A stretch of DNA of 64,000 bases from Actinomycetota bacterium (GTDB taxonomy: Bacteria; Actinomycetota; Actinomycetes; Streptosporangiales; Streptosporangiaceae). This document shows positions 16,648 through 25,604 of this stretch, piece by piece; the first letter of the stretch is position 1; every line of letters starts with the position of its first letter. The position numbers and the translations under genes were made by a program. Location of the stretch: contig DAHVDE010000044.1 in the NCBI GenBank assembly GCA_027313705.1, forward strand, positions 1-64,000, in the 5' to 3' direction. The notes beneath the pieces are model-generated. The model saw nothing but the letters and a program-made list of their open reading frames with translations. It had not been told where the DNA came from and ran no database searches.

Positions 16648-17109
16648 TCAGGCTGCGACTGAGCCGCCGCCGTTACCTGGCAGTGCCGAGGCGGGGAAGG
16701 CCTCAGCGAGCTGGTCGAGTTCGGCCCGCCAGTAGCGGTGCACGTTCAGCCGCGTCGGCTTCGAGGCACCAGGGAACTGCACGAAGAACTTGCTCCACAT
16801 GGCGCCGCGGTTGTAGTTCGACACGGGGAACTGGTCCCTCGGCCACACCACGACGACGTCGCCGGGCCGGTTGGTCCACCGGTTCGCCGAGTTCACGATG
16901 ACCGAGGTGCTGGTCAGGGTAAAGAAGTACATCTTCCTGCTCAACGCGACGATGAGGCCGAGGAGGGGCACCTCATCGAACACCGCGTTGAGGTAGGGGC
17001 TCGGACCGGTCTCGCTGTGCACACAGGCGATGAACTGTTCTCCGGCCGGGGCACTGGCAGAAAGTTTCTCTACCACCTGGGCCTTCATCGTGGCCCTTCT
17101 GATCGCCAT
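16648..17109 (-). CDS. Uncharacterised protein
   Basis: A 153-residue protein from ATG 17109 (an AAGGAC lies upstream; the frame is open to 17151). I do not recognise the family. Beta-rich segments, 'RKMYFFTLTSTSVIVNS' and 'RPGDVVVVWPRDQFPVS', followed by 'MWSKFFVQFPGASKPTRLNV', suggest a small PH-like or beta-barrel domain, as found in bacterial proteins of unknown function that sit at the membrane. There is no signal peptide. It is transcribed toward the S66 pseudogene and is divergent from padR. Confidence 0.6.
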   Translation of the reverse strand: MAIRRATMKAQVVEKLSASAPAGEQFIACVHSETGPSPYLNAVFDEVPLLGLIVALSRKMYFFTLTSTSVIVNSANRWTNRPGDVVVVWPRDQFPVSNYNRGAMWSKFFVQFPGASKPTRLNVHRYWRAELDQLAEAFPASALPGNGGGSVAA

Positions 17110-17254
17110 GTCCTTGCTCCAAGTCCGCGTAATGGCTTGATTACGCTGCATCGTTGCTGGTCACGGCGAAAATTACCAGGACAGGCGCGATTTCGCATGA
17201 ACCGGCAAGTATTGTGACGTCCGCGTTTCCCGTATCGACATGTTCGACTACCGA

Positions 17255-17273
17255 TCCATCGTTAGCCGATATA
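17255..17273. promoter_or_regulatory. Degenerate copy of the 19-bp palindrome in front of padR
   Basis: The right arm with spacer, AGCCGATATA, is identical to the perfect palindrome upstream of lysC. In the left arm five of nine bases match. It lies 11 bp upstream of the padR start, where binding would block transcription or translation. This fits autorepression by PadR, which is inferred from position. Confidence 0.45.
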
Positions 17274-17284
17274 GGATGCCGGTC

Positions 17285-17632
17285 ATGAAGGGCACGCCAG
17301 AACCAGCGAACCCAGAAGGGCTACTTGGCCGGTCTTCAGGTCCGGCCAGCCTGATCTTGTCCAGCCTGGCCGACGGCGCCAAGCACGGCTACGCGCTCAC
17401 CAAGGACATCGAGTCGTTCGCCGGGGTCAGGATCGCGCCAGGCACCTTGTACGAGGCGCTCAGCCGGCTTGAGGCGCACGGCATGATCGAGGCGCTCGAG
17501 AGCCAGGACCGGCGCCGGCCCTACCGCCTCACCGCGGCGGGCGCGGCGGCGCTGAGCAGCTACCTGGAGACGCAAAAGAAGGTCACCGAGGTCGGACTGC
17601 GACGGCTGGCCAGCAACTGGGCGCCGGCATGA
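17285..17632 (+). CDS. PadR-family transcriptional regulator
   Basis: A 115-residue winged-helix protein: 'ASLILSSLADGAKHGYALTK' (helix 1-2), 'GVRIAPGTLYEALSRLEAHG' (recognition helix), 'DRRRPYRLTAAGAAAL' (wing), and a C-terminal dimerisation helix. This is the compact PadR-s2 type. ATG 17285 fits an AGGATG upstream; ATG 17276 is too close to it. The stop overlaps the next start (ATGA), so it forms an operon with an integral membrane protein and a secreted esterase. It probably represses its own operon through the adjacent half-palindrome. Confidence 0.85.
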   Translation: MKGTPEPANPEGLLGRSSGPASLILSSLADGAKHGYALTKDIESFAGVRIAPGTLYEALSRLEAHGMIEALESQDRRRPYRLTAAGAAALSSYLETQKKVTEVGLRRLASNWAPA

Positions 17633-18627
17633 CCACGCACGCCGACCGCGCGGCCAGGCTGCTCCGCTGGTATCCGCGGGCCTGGCGTGCCAGGTACGGA
17701 GAGGAGTTCGCCGAGTTGCTTGCCGCCGACCTCGCCGACCGGCCGCGTTCGGCCCGTCGCACCGCCGACGTGGCGGCCAGCGGCCTGCGTGCCAGGCTCG
17801 CCGATGCCGGCCTTTCCGCGCATCCGCTTGACCACCTGACGGCTGCCCGCGCTGGCCTGGCCACCGCGGCCCGCTGCGGTGCGGCATTCTTGCTAGCCGG
17901 CCTGGCGATGTGGTCGCAGGTCGCGATCGGCATGCAATGGGCCAGGCCAAGGCATCAGGGCGTAACCTGGGCCCTCGACCTGATGTCGGTGGCACTGCTC
18001 GGCCTTGCCCTGATCGCGCTGCCGGCCATCGCCGGCCTGGCAAAGGCCGCTATTGACGCGATCAGGCGGGGGCGCGGGCGCGAACTGCGAGGACCTGCCG
18101 CCGTCGTGCTGGCGGGCGCGGCGGTGCTTTTCTTCGGTGCCAGGCACTTCCAGAACGGCTGGCCGGGTACCGGCGGTCACCTGCTGCTGGCGCAAGCACA
18201 CATCCCTGCCTGGCTGACCGCGTTCTGCTGGGCGGCGACCATGTGGATGACCTCGTACCTGGCACATCCGGCCGCGCTCGCGGCTTTCCCGCCGGGGCAG
18301 CTGGCCTGGATGGCGTGCAGCGCGATCGCGTCTTTCGCGCTCGCCGGCGGTGCCGGGCAGTTCCTGCGCAGGCTCGACCAGCCGCCTGCCGGGCTCAGGT
18401 ACGCGATCTGGCTCGGACGGGCGGCGAGCGCCTGCATGGCGCTGTTCATCACCGGCGCGGCGCGCTGGCTGATCTCACCAGATGGCGGCGTGATGCCCGC
18501 GTTCCACGTCGGCTCGATCGACCTCGCAGCGATGGCCTTGCTCGTGACTTCCCTCATGCTGAGCGGCCGGGCACTGCGCGGCACGACGCGGGCGCGCCTC
18601 GCGCTGGCCAGGACTGGCGCGCGGTGA
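17629..18627 (+). CDS. Integral membrane protein of a padR-linked family
   Basis: A 332-residue protein. The N-terminal segment 'RLLRWYPRAWRARYGEEFAE' is a common cytoplasmic motif of actinobacterial membrane proteins encoded directly after PadR regulators. Seven or so hydrophobic segments follow (from about residue 80 to 315). No catalytic motif is visible. Overlaps of four bases with padR and with the downstream esterase indicate one transcript. The pairing suggests that PadR controls this protein's abundance, but its role is unknown. Confidence 0.78.
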   Translation: MTTHADRAARLLRWYPRAWRARYGEEFAELLAADLADRPRSARRTADVAASGLRARLADAGLSAHPLDHLTAARAGLATAARCGAAFLLAGLAMWSQVAIGMQWARPRHQGVTWALDLMSVALLGLALIALPAIAGLAKAAIDAIRRGRGRELRGPAAVVLAGAAVLFFGARHFQNGWPGTGGHLLLAQAHIPAWLTAFCWAATMWMTSYLAHPAALAAFPPGQLAWMACSAIASFALAGGAGQFLRRLDQPPAGLRYAIWLGRAASACMALFITGAARWLISPDGGVMPAFHVGSIDLAAMALLVTSLMLSGRALRGTTRARLALARTGAR

Positions 18628-19535
18628 GCGGGCACCTGAACCGCCGTCTGGTGCTCGGCGCGGGTTTCGGCGGCGCACTCGGCGTGGCGGTGGCCGGGGT
18701 GACCGGCTTTGAACTGGTCAGCCACGGGGTGCTGCCAGGCAAGAGCTACCTTGACCAGCTTGACGGCGCCTGCGAGGTGCCGTCGCCGCCGTTTGCCTTC
18801 GGCCGCCTCGGCCCGTCGTTTTCTGGCCGGTTCTATTCGGCCGCAAGGCGGCAGAGGGTCGGCTACACGATCGCCTACCCGCCAGGTCATGGCCCTGGCA
18901 GCGAACTGCCGCTGATCGTGGCGCTGCACGCCTACGGCGGCGATCACCAGCGGGTGCTTACCGGCATGTCGCTGGCGCAGGCGCTGGCCCTGCGGGTGCA
19001 CGGCCTGGCCTTGCCGCCGATGGCGATCGTCGCCGCCGACGGCGGCGGCGGCTACTGGAACCCGCATCCTGGCGACAACCCGCTTGGCATGGTGGTCGAT
19101 GAACTGATCCCGAGATGCCAGCGGCAGGGCCTCGGACGAGGCCGGCGCCGGATCGGCACGCTCGGGATCTCCATGGGCGGCTACGGCGCGATCCTGGTCG
19201 CGGAAAAGTACCCAGGGCTCGTCGGCGCGGTCGCGGCTATCAGTCCTGCGATCTGGACCAGTTATGCCCAGGCCAGGTCGGTCAATCCTGGCGCATATGC
19301 CGACGCGGCGGCGTTCGCGTCAGCGGACGCGGTTACTCACGCGGGCGCGCTGGCCGGGTTGCCGGTCCGAGTCGCCTCCGGGCTTGACGATCCGTTCCAT
19401 CCTGGCGTAGTCGCACTGGTCAGGAAGCTGCCACGCGGCGCGGTCGTGGACATCTCCGCCGGGTGCCACACGGACTCGTTCTTCGCGGCGCAGGAACCGC
19501 CTTCGCTGGCGTTCCTCGGCCAGCATCTGGCCTAG
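18624..19535 (+). CDS. Exported alpha/beta-hydrolase (esterase family), Tat-type signal
   Basis: A 303-residue protein starting at GTG 18624 (overlapping the previous stop). The N terminus 'NRRLVLGAGFGGALGVAVAG' has twin Arg before a hydrophobic stretch, fitting a Tat signal or anchor. The hydrolase domain shows 'LPLIVALHAYGGD' (oxyanion strand), the nucleophile elbow 'GISMGGYGA', an Asp in 'SGLDDPFHP', and a late His in 'AGCHTDSF'. This is the antigen 85/esterase D-like branch. It probably acts outside the membrane on an ester; the substrate is unknown. It is convergent with asd. Confidence 0.8.
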   Translation: MSGHLNRRLVLGAGFGGALGVAVAGVTGFELVSHGVLPGKSYLDQLDGACEVPSPPFAFGRLGPSFSGRFYSAARRQRVGYTIAYPPGHGPGSELPLIVALHAYGGDHQRVLTGMSLAQALALRVHGLALPPMAIVAADGGGGYWNPHPGDNPLGMVVDELIPRCQRQGLGRGRRRIGTLGISMGGYGAILVAEKYPGLVGAVAAISPAIWTSYAQARSVNPGAYADAAAFASADAVTHAGALAGLPVRVASGLDDPFHPGVVALVRKLPRGAVVDISAGCHTDSFFAAQEPPSLAFLGQHLA

Positions 19536-19542
19536 CCTAGCC

Positions 19543-19557
19543 GGCCGGCATCCGGCC
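19543..19557. terminator. Possible bidirectional terminator hairpin
   Basis: GGCCGG-CAT-CCGGCC can fold into a six-base-pair GC stem exactly between the convergent esterase and asd genes, overlapping the last base of asd. There is no U-tract, as is common in actinobacteria, so the call rests on position and symmetry only. Confidence 0.35.
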
Positions 19558-20615
19558 TAGCCCGCGACAAGCAGTTCGGCGATCTGAGCGGCGTTGAGCG
19601 CCGCGCCCTTGCGCAGGTTGTCGCCGCAGACGAACAGTTCGAGCGCGTGGCTGTCGTCCTGGTTCTGGCGGATGCGGCCGACCATCGTCGGGTCGGTGCC
19701 CGCCACGTCGACCGGGGTCGGGTATACACCAGCCTCCGGCCGGTCGATGACCTCGACGCCTGGCGCCTTTTCGAGCAGCCTGACGGCCTCGTTCCTGTCC
19801 ACCTCGGCATCGAACACCGCGTGCAGCGCGAGCGAGTGACCGGTGATGACCGGCACCCTGACGCAGGTTGCGGTGATCTTGATGTCGTCGGTGCCGAGAA
19901 TCTTGCGAGTCTCGTTCCTGATCTTAAGTTCCTCAGATGACCAGCCGTCCGCCTTCAGCGAGCCGGCCCAAGGCACGACGTTCAGCACGAGCGGTGCGGG
20001 GAACGGACCGGTGTCAGTTACGGCCGCGCGCACGTCGCCAGGACGCTGGCCAAGCGTCCGGTGACCGGCCACCGCCGCGACTTGGTCGTAGAGCGAGTCG
20101 GTGCCCGCCTGACCCGCGCCACTCGCGGCCTGGTAAGAAGCGGCAACCAGTTCGCGAAGCCGGTATGCCTGGTGCAGTACGCCCAGCACCACGATCATCG
20201 ACAACGTGGTGCAGTTTGGGACGGAAATAATGCCCTTCGGCCGGTTAGCCGCCGCGGCCGGGTTGACCTCCGGGACCACGAGCGGCACCTGCGGGTCCAT
20301 GCGAAACGCACCGGACTTGTCGATGACGACGGCACCGCGAGCAGCCGCGACCGGTGCCCACTGCGCGGAAACCTCGTCGGGTACGTCGAACATCGCGATG
20401 TCGACCCCGTCGAAGGCCTCGGCGCTCAGCTCGGTGACAGGCACCTGCTCGCCCCTGACCGGCAGCAGCCTTCCCGCCGACCTGGCCGAGGCGATCAGCC
20501 TGATCTCACCCCAGATATCCGGCCTGGCGGAGATGACCTCGCGCATCACGCTGCCGACCGCACCCGTGGCACCGACCACGGCTAGTACCGGGCGGTCGCC
20601 CCGCACCGCGCTCAT
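19557..20615 (-). CDS. asd: Aspartate-semialdehyde dehydrogenase
   Basis: A 352-residue enzyme that reduces aspartyl phosphate to aspartate semialdehyde with NADPH, the branch point to lysine/diaminopimelate, threonine and methionine. An N-terminal Rossmann motif '[12 protein letters not shown]' binds NADPH. 'SVPNCTT' holds the catalytic Cys, and '[16 protein letters not shown]' the substrate-site Arg/His region. Length matches the family. The ATG overlaps the lysC stop (ATGA), giving the classical actinobacterial ask-asd operon. Confidence 0.96.
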   Translation of the reverse strand: MSAVRGDRPVLAVVGATGAVGSVMREVISARPDIWGEIRLIASARSAGRLLPVRGEQVPVTELSAEAFDGVDIAMFDVPDEVSAQWAPVAAARGAVVIDKSGAFRMDPQVPLVVPEVNPAAAANRPKGIISVPNCTTLSMIVVLGVLHQAYRLRELVAASYQAASGAGQAGTDSLYDQVAAVAGHRTLGQRPGDVRAAVTDTGPFPAPLVLNVVPWAGSLKADGWSSEELKIRNETRKILGTDDIKITATCVRVPVITGHSLALHAVFDAEVDRNEAVRLLEKAPGVEVIDRPEAGVYPTPVDVAGTDPTMVGRIRQNQDDSHALELFVCGDNLRKGAALNAAQIAELLVAG

Positions 20616-21883
20616 CGGCCGGTACCGCCATAGACGACCGCCTTGGCGGATTCATCGTCGAGGCCGAAGGCCCGGTGCGTGACGGTCACCGCCGAGTCGA
20701 GATCCGCCGCGTCGACCACCGCCGAGATCCTGATCTCTGAGGTGGAGATCATCCTGATGTTGATCCCCGCATCGGCGAGTGCGCTGAAGAAATCGGCGCT
20801 GACACCAGGATGCGAGCGCATGCCGGCCCCGATGAGCGAGATCTTGCCGATCCTGTCATCGAAGGCAAGCGACTCGAATCCGATCTCGTCCCTGATGTCG
20901 TGCAGGGCGGTCATCGCCGCCGCGCCGCCTGCCCGCGGGAGGGTGAAGGAGATGTCGGCCCGGCCGGTAACGCGCGACGTGCTCTGCACGATCATGTCGA
21001 TGTTCAGGTTCGCGGCCGCGACGGTGCGGAAGATCCTGGCCGCGGCGCCAACCTTGTCAGGGATGCCGGCCACGGTGATGGTGGCCTCGCTGCGGTCGTG
21101 CGCGACACCGGTGATGATCGGCTGGTCCATGCCGCTCTCTTTCTGTTCGGCCGGGAGCGTTACCCAGGTGCCTTCCCTGTTACTGAACGAGGAACGGACG
21201 TGGATTGGCATGCCGTAATGCCTGGCGTATTCGACGCAGCGCAGGTGCAGCACCTTCGCGCCGCAGGCGGCCATCTCGAGCATTTCCTCGTAGCTGATCT
21301 TGGGTATCCGCCTGGCCGCTGGCACGATCCTCGGATCGGCCGTGAAGACGCCATCCACGTCGGTGTAGATCTCGCACAAGTCCGCGCTCAGCGCGGCGGC
21401 GAGTGCCACCGCGGTCGTGTCTGAACCTCCTCGGCCAAGGGTCGTGATGTCCTTGCCGACCTGGGAGACTCCCTGGAAGCCCGCGACGATGGGTATCGCG
21501 CCGTCCGTCAGCGCACCGCTGATCCGGCCAGGCGTGACGTCGATGATCCGCGCCTTGCCGTGCGCCGAGTCGGTGATCACGCCGGCCTGCGAACCGGTGA
21601 ACGAGCGTGCCTCGAAACCGAGGTTCGCGATCGCCATCGCGACTAGTGCCATCGAGATCCGCTCGCCCGCCGTGAGCAGCATGTCGAGCTCACGTCCCGG
21701 CGGCAGCGGACTAACCTGCAGGGCCAGGTCGTGAAGTTCGTCGGTAGTGTCGCCCATCGCTGAGACGACGACTACCACGTCGTGGCCAGCCTTGCGCGTC
21801 GCGACGATCCGCTGCGCGACGCGCTTGACTCCGTCAGCGTCAGCCAGTGAGGACCCGCCGTACTTCTGCACAACGAGGGTCAA
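20612..21883 (-). CDS. lysC: Aspartate kinase (with internal start for the beta subunit)
   Basis: A 423-residue enzyme that phosphorylates aspartate, the first step of the aspartate family pathway. '[16 protein letters not shown]' is the kinase signature, followed by '[16 protein letters not shown]' and two C-terminal ACT domains for feedback control by Lys/Thr. An internal ATG at 21130, preceded by a purine-rich AGAAAGAGAG, would give a 172-residue beta subunit starting '[18 protein letters not shown]', at the same place as the known internal start of Corynebacterium lysC. It is co-transcribed with asd. The perfect palindrome 35 bp upstream is a likely operator. Confidence 0.96.
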   Translation of the reverse strand: MTLVVQKYGGSSLADADGVKRVAQRIVATRKAGHDVVVVVSAMGDTTDELHDLALQVSPLPPGRELDMLLTAGERISMALVAMAIANLGFEARSFTGSQAGVITDSAHGKARIIDVTPGRISGALTDGAIPIVAGFQGVSQVGKDITTLGRGGSDTTAVALAAALSADLCEIYTDVDGVFTADPRIVPAARRIPKISYEEMLEMAACGAKVLHLRCVEYARHYGMPIHVRSSFSNREGTWVTLPAEQKESGMDQPIITGVAHDRSEATITVAGIPDKVGAAARIFRTVAAANLNIDMIVQSTSRVTGRADISFTLPRAGGAAAMTALHDIRDEIGFESLAFDDRIGKISLIGAGMRSHPGVSADFFSALADAGINIRMISTSEIRISAVVDAADLDSAVTVTHRAFGLDDESAKAVVYGGTGR

Positions 21884-21917
21884 AGCACGGCCCTCCTCAG
21901 GGTTCGCATAGCATCAC

Positions 21918-21936
21918 TATATCGGCAGCCGATATA
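21918..21936. promoter_or_regulatory. Perfect 9+1+9 palindrome upstream of lysC
   Basis: TATATCGGCAGCCGATATA is a perfect inverted repeat with a one-base spacer, ending 34 bp before the lysC start on the minus strand. It is an AT-flanked site in GC-rich surroundings, in a promoter-proximal place. A degenerate copy lies in front of padR (17255-17273). A winged-helix repressor such as that PadR is the best candidate ligand. Confidence 0.6.
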
Positions 21937-22018
21937 AGGTCAAGGCAATTACCCGCGGCTCCAGCCGCTGGAGCTGCTCTGGCCAGCGGAAACCGAGTCT
22001 ACCCGCGCACCGGGCAGG

Positions 22019-22618
22019 TCAGACGTTGAGCGTCCGGCGACCTTCGAAGGCGCGGCCGAGCGTCACCTCATCGGCGTACTCAAGCTCTCCGCCGACCGGC
22101 AGGCCGCTCGCTGGCCTCGTCACCCGCAGGCCGAGGGGCTTGATCAGCCTGGCCAGGTAGGTCGCCGTCGCCTCGCCCTCGAGGTTCGGGTCGGTGGCGA
22201 GTATCAGTTCCGTGATCGCGCCGTCAGCCAGCCTGGCCATCAGTTCGGTGATGCGCAGGTTTTCCGGACCTACCCCGTCGATCGGGCTGATCGCGCCGCC
22301 AAGGACGTGATACCTGCCCCTGAACTCCCTGATTTTCTCGATCGCCGCGACGTCCTTGGGTTCTTCGACCACGCAGATCACCGATGGATCACGCCTGACA
22401 TCACGGCAGATCCGGCATTCGTCGTTCTCAGCCACATTGCCGCAGGTGCGGCAGAATTTGACCTTCTCGACTACTTCGAGCAAGGTAGCCGCCAGCCTGC
22501 GGACATCGGCAGGATCGGCGGTTAGCAGGTAGAACGCGATACGCTGAGCGCCCTTCGGGCCCACGCCTGGCAGCAGGCCAAGCTCGTCGATCAGGTCCTG
22601 GACGACTCCCTCGTACAC
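22019..22618 (-). CDS. recR: Recombination mediator protein RecR
   Basis: A 199-residue protein, the normal RecR length, starting at GTG 22618 ('[20 protein letters not shown]'). It shows an HhH motif ('[17 protein letters not shown]'), a Cys4 zinc finger ('[16 protein letters not shown]'), a Toprim domain ('[19 protein letters not shown]', '[17 protein letters not shown]') and a C-terminal Walker-like helix. RecR works with RecF/RecO to load RecA at gaps. The longer open frame upstream overlaps ybaB and is not the gene. One base separates it from the ybaB stop. Confidence 0.96.
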   Translation of the reverse strand: MYEGVVQDLIDELGLLPGVGPKGAQRIAFYLLTADPADVRRLAATLLEVVEKVKFCRTCGNVAENDECRICRDVRRDPSVICVVEEPKDVAAIEKIREFRGRYHVLGGAISPIDGVGPENLRITELMARLADGAITELILATDPNLEGEATATYLARLIKPLGLRVTRPASGLPVGGELEYADEVTLGRAFEGRRTLNV

Positions 22619-22619
22619 C

Positions 22620-23075
22620 TCAGTCCTCGTCCTTTTCTTCTTCTTCCTCGTACTCCTCAGGCAGCGAAGACCCTGGCAAGCCAGGGCGGCCACCAGGGAA
22701 GCCAGGAATGCCTGACAGCCCGCCTCCGCCAAGGCCGCCAAGGTCGCCAAGGCCACCGAGACTGCCAGCGATCGGGCTCATCATCTCGGCCTGGACATCA
22801 CCGAGGGCACCATAGGCGTCACGGCAAGCAGCGAGAACCAGGTCAGCGACGGTCTGCGCGGTTTCCTCTGCCTCTCCGGCGTCGATCACCTGCTTGCTGA
22901 TCTTCACGTCGACTAGCTCACCCTGGCCGTTGACCGTCACCTTCACCAGCCCGCCGCCTGCGGTCCCCTCGACCTCGGTCTCGGCCAGTTGCTGCTGTGC
23001 CTGCGCTAGCTGGTTCTGCATCTGGGCCGCAGCGGCGAAGATCTGCTGCATGTCAAGCTGCCCGCCTGGTTCCAT
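22620..23075 (-). CDS. ybaB: YbaB/EbfC-family nucleoid-associated protein
   Basis: A 151-residue protein. The core (about 5-100) is the YbaB tweezers fold: '[20 protein letters not shown]' helix, then '[19 protein letters not shown]' sheet, then a C-terminal helix. After residue 105 there is a Gly/Leu/Pro-rich tail ending in an acidic run ([12 protein letters not shown]), longer than in E. coli. It binds DNA as a dimer. The dnaX-ybaB-recR order is widely conserved, and the one-base gap to recR implies coupled expression. Confidence 0.93.
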   Translation of the reverse strand: MEPGGQLDMQQIFAAAAQMQNQLAQAQQQLAETEVEGTAGGGLVKVTVNGQGELVDVKISKQVIDAGEAEETAQTVADLVLAACRDAYGALGDVQAEMMSPIAGSLGGLGDLGGLGGGGLSGIPGFPGGRPGLPGSSLPEEYEEEEEKDED

Positions 23076-23195
23076 GCCCTCACCTATCTCCCTGCCCGCG
23101 GCCCCCTGACGAAGGCCAGGCGTCCTTTGCTACGCCAAGCAGCTAAAGCCTACGGCCCGCCTCGGACAGCTAGCGCCGCCAGCCGGGCTGGCCGG

Positions 23196-25433
23196 CTAGT
23201 CCTCGTCTGTTTCCTCGATTATCCGGCCACCAAGCTCCCGCATGATCAGGTCAGTTCCTGTCACGTCAGGGGCGGCGCCAGCCGCGCCTGGATCGGTCAG
23301 CCAGCGCGGGTCGTCATCGTCGGCAGCGCCAGCGGCGCCCGCCGTTCCGCCGCTAGGACGCGGAGTCCTGGCGGGTCTGTCCGCAGGCGATGCGGCCTTC
23401 CTGCCTTCCGCCTTTCCGCCTTCCTGCCGGGCACCGCCAGCACGGGCACCGCCAGCACGGGCGCCGCCAGCACGGGCACCGTCGGACCGGGCGCTAGCTG
23501 GCGGCGGGCTGTCCGGGCGGGCACTATCCCTGCGGGCACCGTCCGCAACCTGACCGTCCGCCACCTGAGCGTCCGCCACCTGAGCGTCCGCCGGCGGGCT
23601 GTCCGCCTTGGCCTGCCTGCCTGAGCCCGGGTCGGCTGCTCGGTTATCGCCGGACGGCCGGACGCCACCGCGACCAGGAGGCACGACTGCCTGAACGGAC
23701 GCCCTGATCATCGGCCTAGAACCGAACATGCGCTCGAGCACATCCGCCAGGTCCTGATCGCAACCGCTGGTGCCGAAGCCCTTGGCGTTGCCTTCCCCGT
23801 CGAAGGCCAGGGTTAGCACGCCGCCGTCGACCGACTCCACGGTGGCGTGACTAAGCAGTATCCAGGCCACCTTGCGTACCTCGCGGACAGCGCCGAGCAC
23901 TTCGTCCCACCGGCCAAGCAACTCCGCCGCGCCGAACCCAGCTGCGGTACCGTCTGTCCCTGACTGACCACCGCCGCCAGCTGGCGCAGGTTCTGCCTGG
24001 CGCTGAGGCCGGCTCGCTGGCTGTTGCGCGGTTCGCGCCTGCTCCCGTGCTTGCCCACGCGGCGGCTCTGCCGCCGTTGACCCGCGCCCGTGGGCAGAAG
24101 AGGCACCGGCGGCCTGGCGGGATTCCGCCGGAAGCGCAGGCCCGGCTGCCAGCCGGTCGAGCGCCGCTGCTAGCTGGCGTTCCAATCGTTCGATCCTGGC
24201 ATCGAGGTCGCCGCCACCCTGGCCATTGCTGCCAGCCGCGCTGCTGCCTGGTTCGCTGCCTCGGCCAGCCGCGGGGAGCAGCACCTGCGCGCACATGAGC
24301 TCGAGCAGGAGCCGCGGCGAGGTAGCGCCGCGCATCTCGACCAGCCCGCTGCTGACCGTCTCCGCCGCCCTTACCAGCCTCTCCTGACCGTACTTACCCG
24401 CCTGCTCGGCCATCAAGGCGAGCCGGTCCGCCGGCAGGTCGAGCAGGCCAGACGAGCCGGCGTCCGGCACCATGGCGAGCACGATGAGATCGCGCAACCG
24501 GTCAAGCAGGTCCATGGCGAAGCGCCTAGGGTCATGGCCAGCCTCGACGAGATGGTCGATCGCGCGGAAGACAAGTGCGCCATCTCCGGCGGCGAACGCA
24601 TCGGCCATCTCATCTAGCAGTGCGTCATCGGTGTACCCGAGCAGCGCTATAGCCCGGTCATACCGGAGACCGTCGTCGTCGGCCCCGGCCATGAGCTGGT
24701 CGAGTATCGAGAGGGTGTCACGGGCCGAACCAGCGCCCGCCCTGATGACGACAGGAAGCACGGCAGGCTCGAAGCCGATCTTCTCGGCCGACAAGATCTC
24801 TTCGAGCAACTCCCGCAGCACGGCCGGGGGCATCAGCCTGAACGGGTAATGGTGAGTGCGCGAGCGGATGGTCGGGATGACCTTTTCCGGCTCGGTCGTG
24901 GCGAAGACGAACTTCAGATGCGGAGGCGGCTCCTCGACCAGCTTGAGCAGTGCGTTGAATCCCGCGCCAGTCACCATGTGCGCTTCGTCGATGATGTAGA
25001 TCTTGAAGCGTGCCGAGACTGGCGAGTAGAACGCCCGCTCACGCAGATCGCGCGCGTCGTCAATGCCGCCATGTGAGGCGGCGTCGATTTCGATCACGTC
25101 GATGCTGCCCGGACCTGAAGGCGCCAGGGCGACGCACGAGGCGCACTTGCCGCACGGATCAGGGGTAGGCCCGTTCTCGCAGTTGAGCGACCTGGCCAGG
25201 ATCCGCGCGCTCGAGGTCTTGCCGCAACCGCGCGGGCCGCTGAACAAGTAGGCGTGGTGCACACGTCCGCTGCGCAACGCCTGCCTGAGAGGCTCGGTGA
25301 CGTGGTCCTGGCCCTTCAGCTCGGCGAAGGTGGCCGGACGGTACCTGCGATAGAGCGCGAGCGGTGAGTTCTTGACCGTCGCGGACCTTACCGTCGCTGG
25401 CTGGACCTGACCGTCGTCGGCGTCACCTGCCAT
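23196..25433 (-). CDS. dnaX: DNA polymerase III subunit gamma/tau
   Basis: A 745-residue clamp-loader ATPase. 'SPLALYRRYRPATFAELKGQ' starts the AAA+ domain, with Walker A 'GPRGCGKTSSAR', a Cys4 zinc module (C-x8-CGKCASC), Walker B 'IIDEAHMV' and sensor-1 'FATTEPEKVI'. The lid and domain III collar follow. From about residue 400 the tail is Pro/Ala/Gly/Arg-rich and of low complexity, including two sets of five-residue tandem repeats, before a conserved C-terminal tau-like domain. ATG 25433 has GAGG upstream. The SRP RNA gene lies just upstream, as in many Gram-positives. Confidence 0.95.
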   Translation of the reverse strand: MAGDADDGQVQPATVRSATVKNSPLALYRRYRPATFAELKGQDHVTEPLRQALRSGRVHHAYLFSGPRGCGKTSSARILARSLNCENGPTPDPCGKCASCVALAPSGPGSIDVIEIDAASHGGIDDARDLRERAFYSPVSARFKIYIIDEAHMVTGAGFNALLKLVEEPPPHLKFVFATTEPEKVIPTIRSRTHHYPFRLMPPAVLRELLEEILSAEKIGFEPAVLPVVIRAGAGSARDTLSILDQLMAGADDDGLRYDRAIALLGYTDDALLDEMADAFAAGDGALVFRAIDHLVEAGHDPRRFAMDLLDRLRDLIVLAMVPDAGSSGLLDLPADRLALMAEQAGKYGQERLVRAAETVSSGLVEMRGATSPRLLLELMCAQVLLPAAGRGSEPGSSAAGSNGQGGGDLDARIERLERQLAAALDRLAAGPALPAESRQAAGASSAHGRGSTAAEPPRGQAREQARTAQQPASRPQRQAEPAPAGGGGQSGTDGTAAGFGAAELLGRWDEVLGAVREVRKVAWILLSHATVESVDGGVLTLAFDGEGNAKGFGTSGCDQDLADVLERMFGSRPMIRASVQAVVPPGRGGVRPSGDNRAADPGSGRQAKADSPPADAQVADAQVADGQVADGARRDSARPDSPPPASARSDGARAGGARAGGARAGGARQEGGKAEGRKAASPADRPARTPRPSGGTAGAAGAADDDDPRWLTDPGAAGAAPDVTGTDLIMRELGGRIIEETDED
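23431..23475. repeat. Three tandem 15-bp repeats inside dnaX
   Basis: Three copies of a 15-mer (GCACCGCCAGCACGG, one with a single change) encode a repeated Gly-Gly-Ala-Arg-Ala unit in the linker of DnaX. The unit length keeps the frame, so copy number can change without damage to the protein. Confidence 0.85.
23546..23590. repeat. Second set of three tandem 15-bp repeats inside dnaX
   Basis: Two identical copies of CCACCTGAGCGTCCG and one variant encode a repeated Val-Ala-Asp-(Ala/Gly)-Gln unit. It is separate from the Gly-Gly-Ala-Arg-Ala set and also in frame. Confidence 0.8.
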
Positions 25434-25460
25434 GACCTCATCCTCGCCGGGGAAGGGAAG

Positions 25461-25552
25461 GGACCCCTCGCACACCCGTCAGAGCCCGCATACCCTTGCT
25501 GCCGTCAGGCCCTGGGGGGGTTAGCGGGGTAAACGCCGCACGAGGGGTCTGC
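25461..25552 (-). ncRNA. ffs: Signal recognition particle 4.5S-type RNA
   Basis: The complementary ends GACCCCTCG...CGAGGGGTC (25462 to 25549) close a long hairpin of about 90 nt. Near the tip the minus strand reads CAGGGCC-TGAC-GGCAGCAAGGG, which is the actinobacterial SRP RNA core with conserved asymmetric loop bases. The tetraloop is UGAC rather than the common GGAA; UGAC belongs to the URRC class also seen in SRP RNAs. Location directly upstream of dnaX matches the order known from other Gram-positives. The exact ends are estimated. Confidence 0.85.
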
Positions 25553-25604
25553 CGCTTAGTCTAGCCACGCCAGGGACAGCCCGCGTCCGGTCGGGCCGGC
25601 CAGG

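Noticed and set aside
22619-22756. N-terminal extension of recR
   Set aside because: It lies within ybaB in another frame; RecR of normal length begins at GTG 22618.
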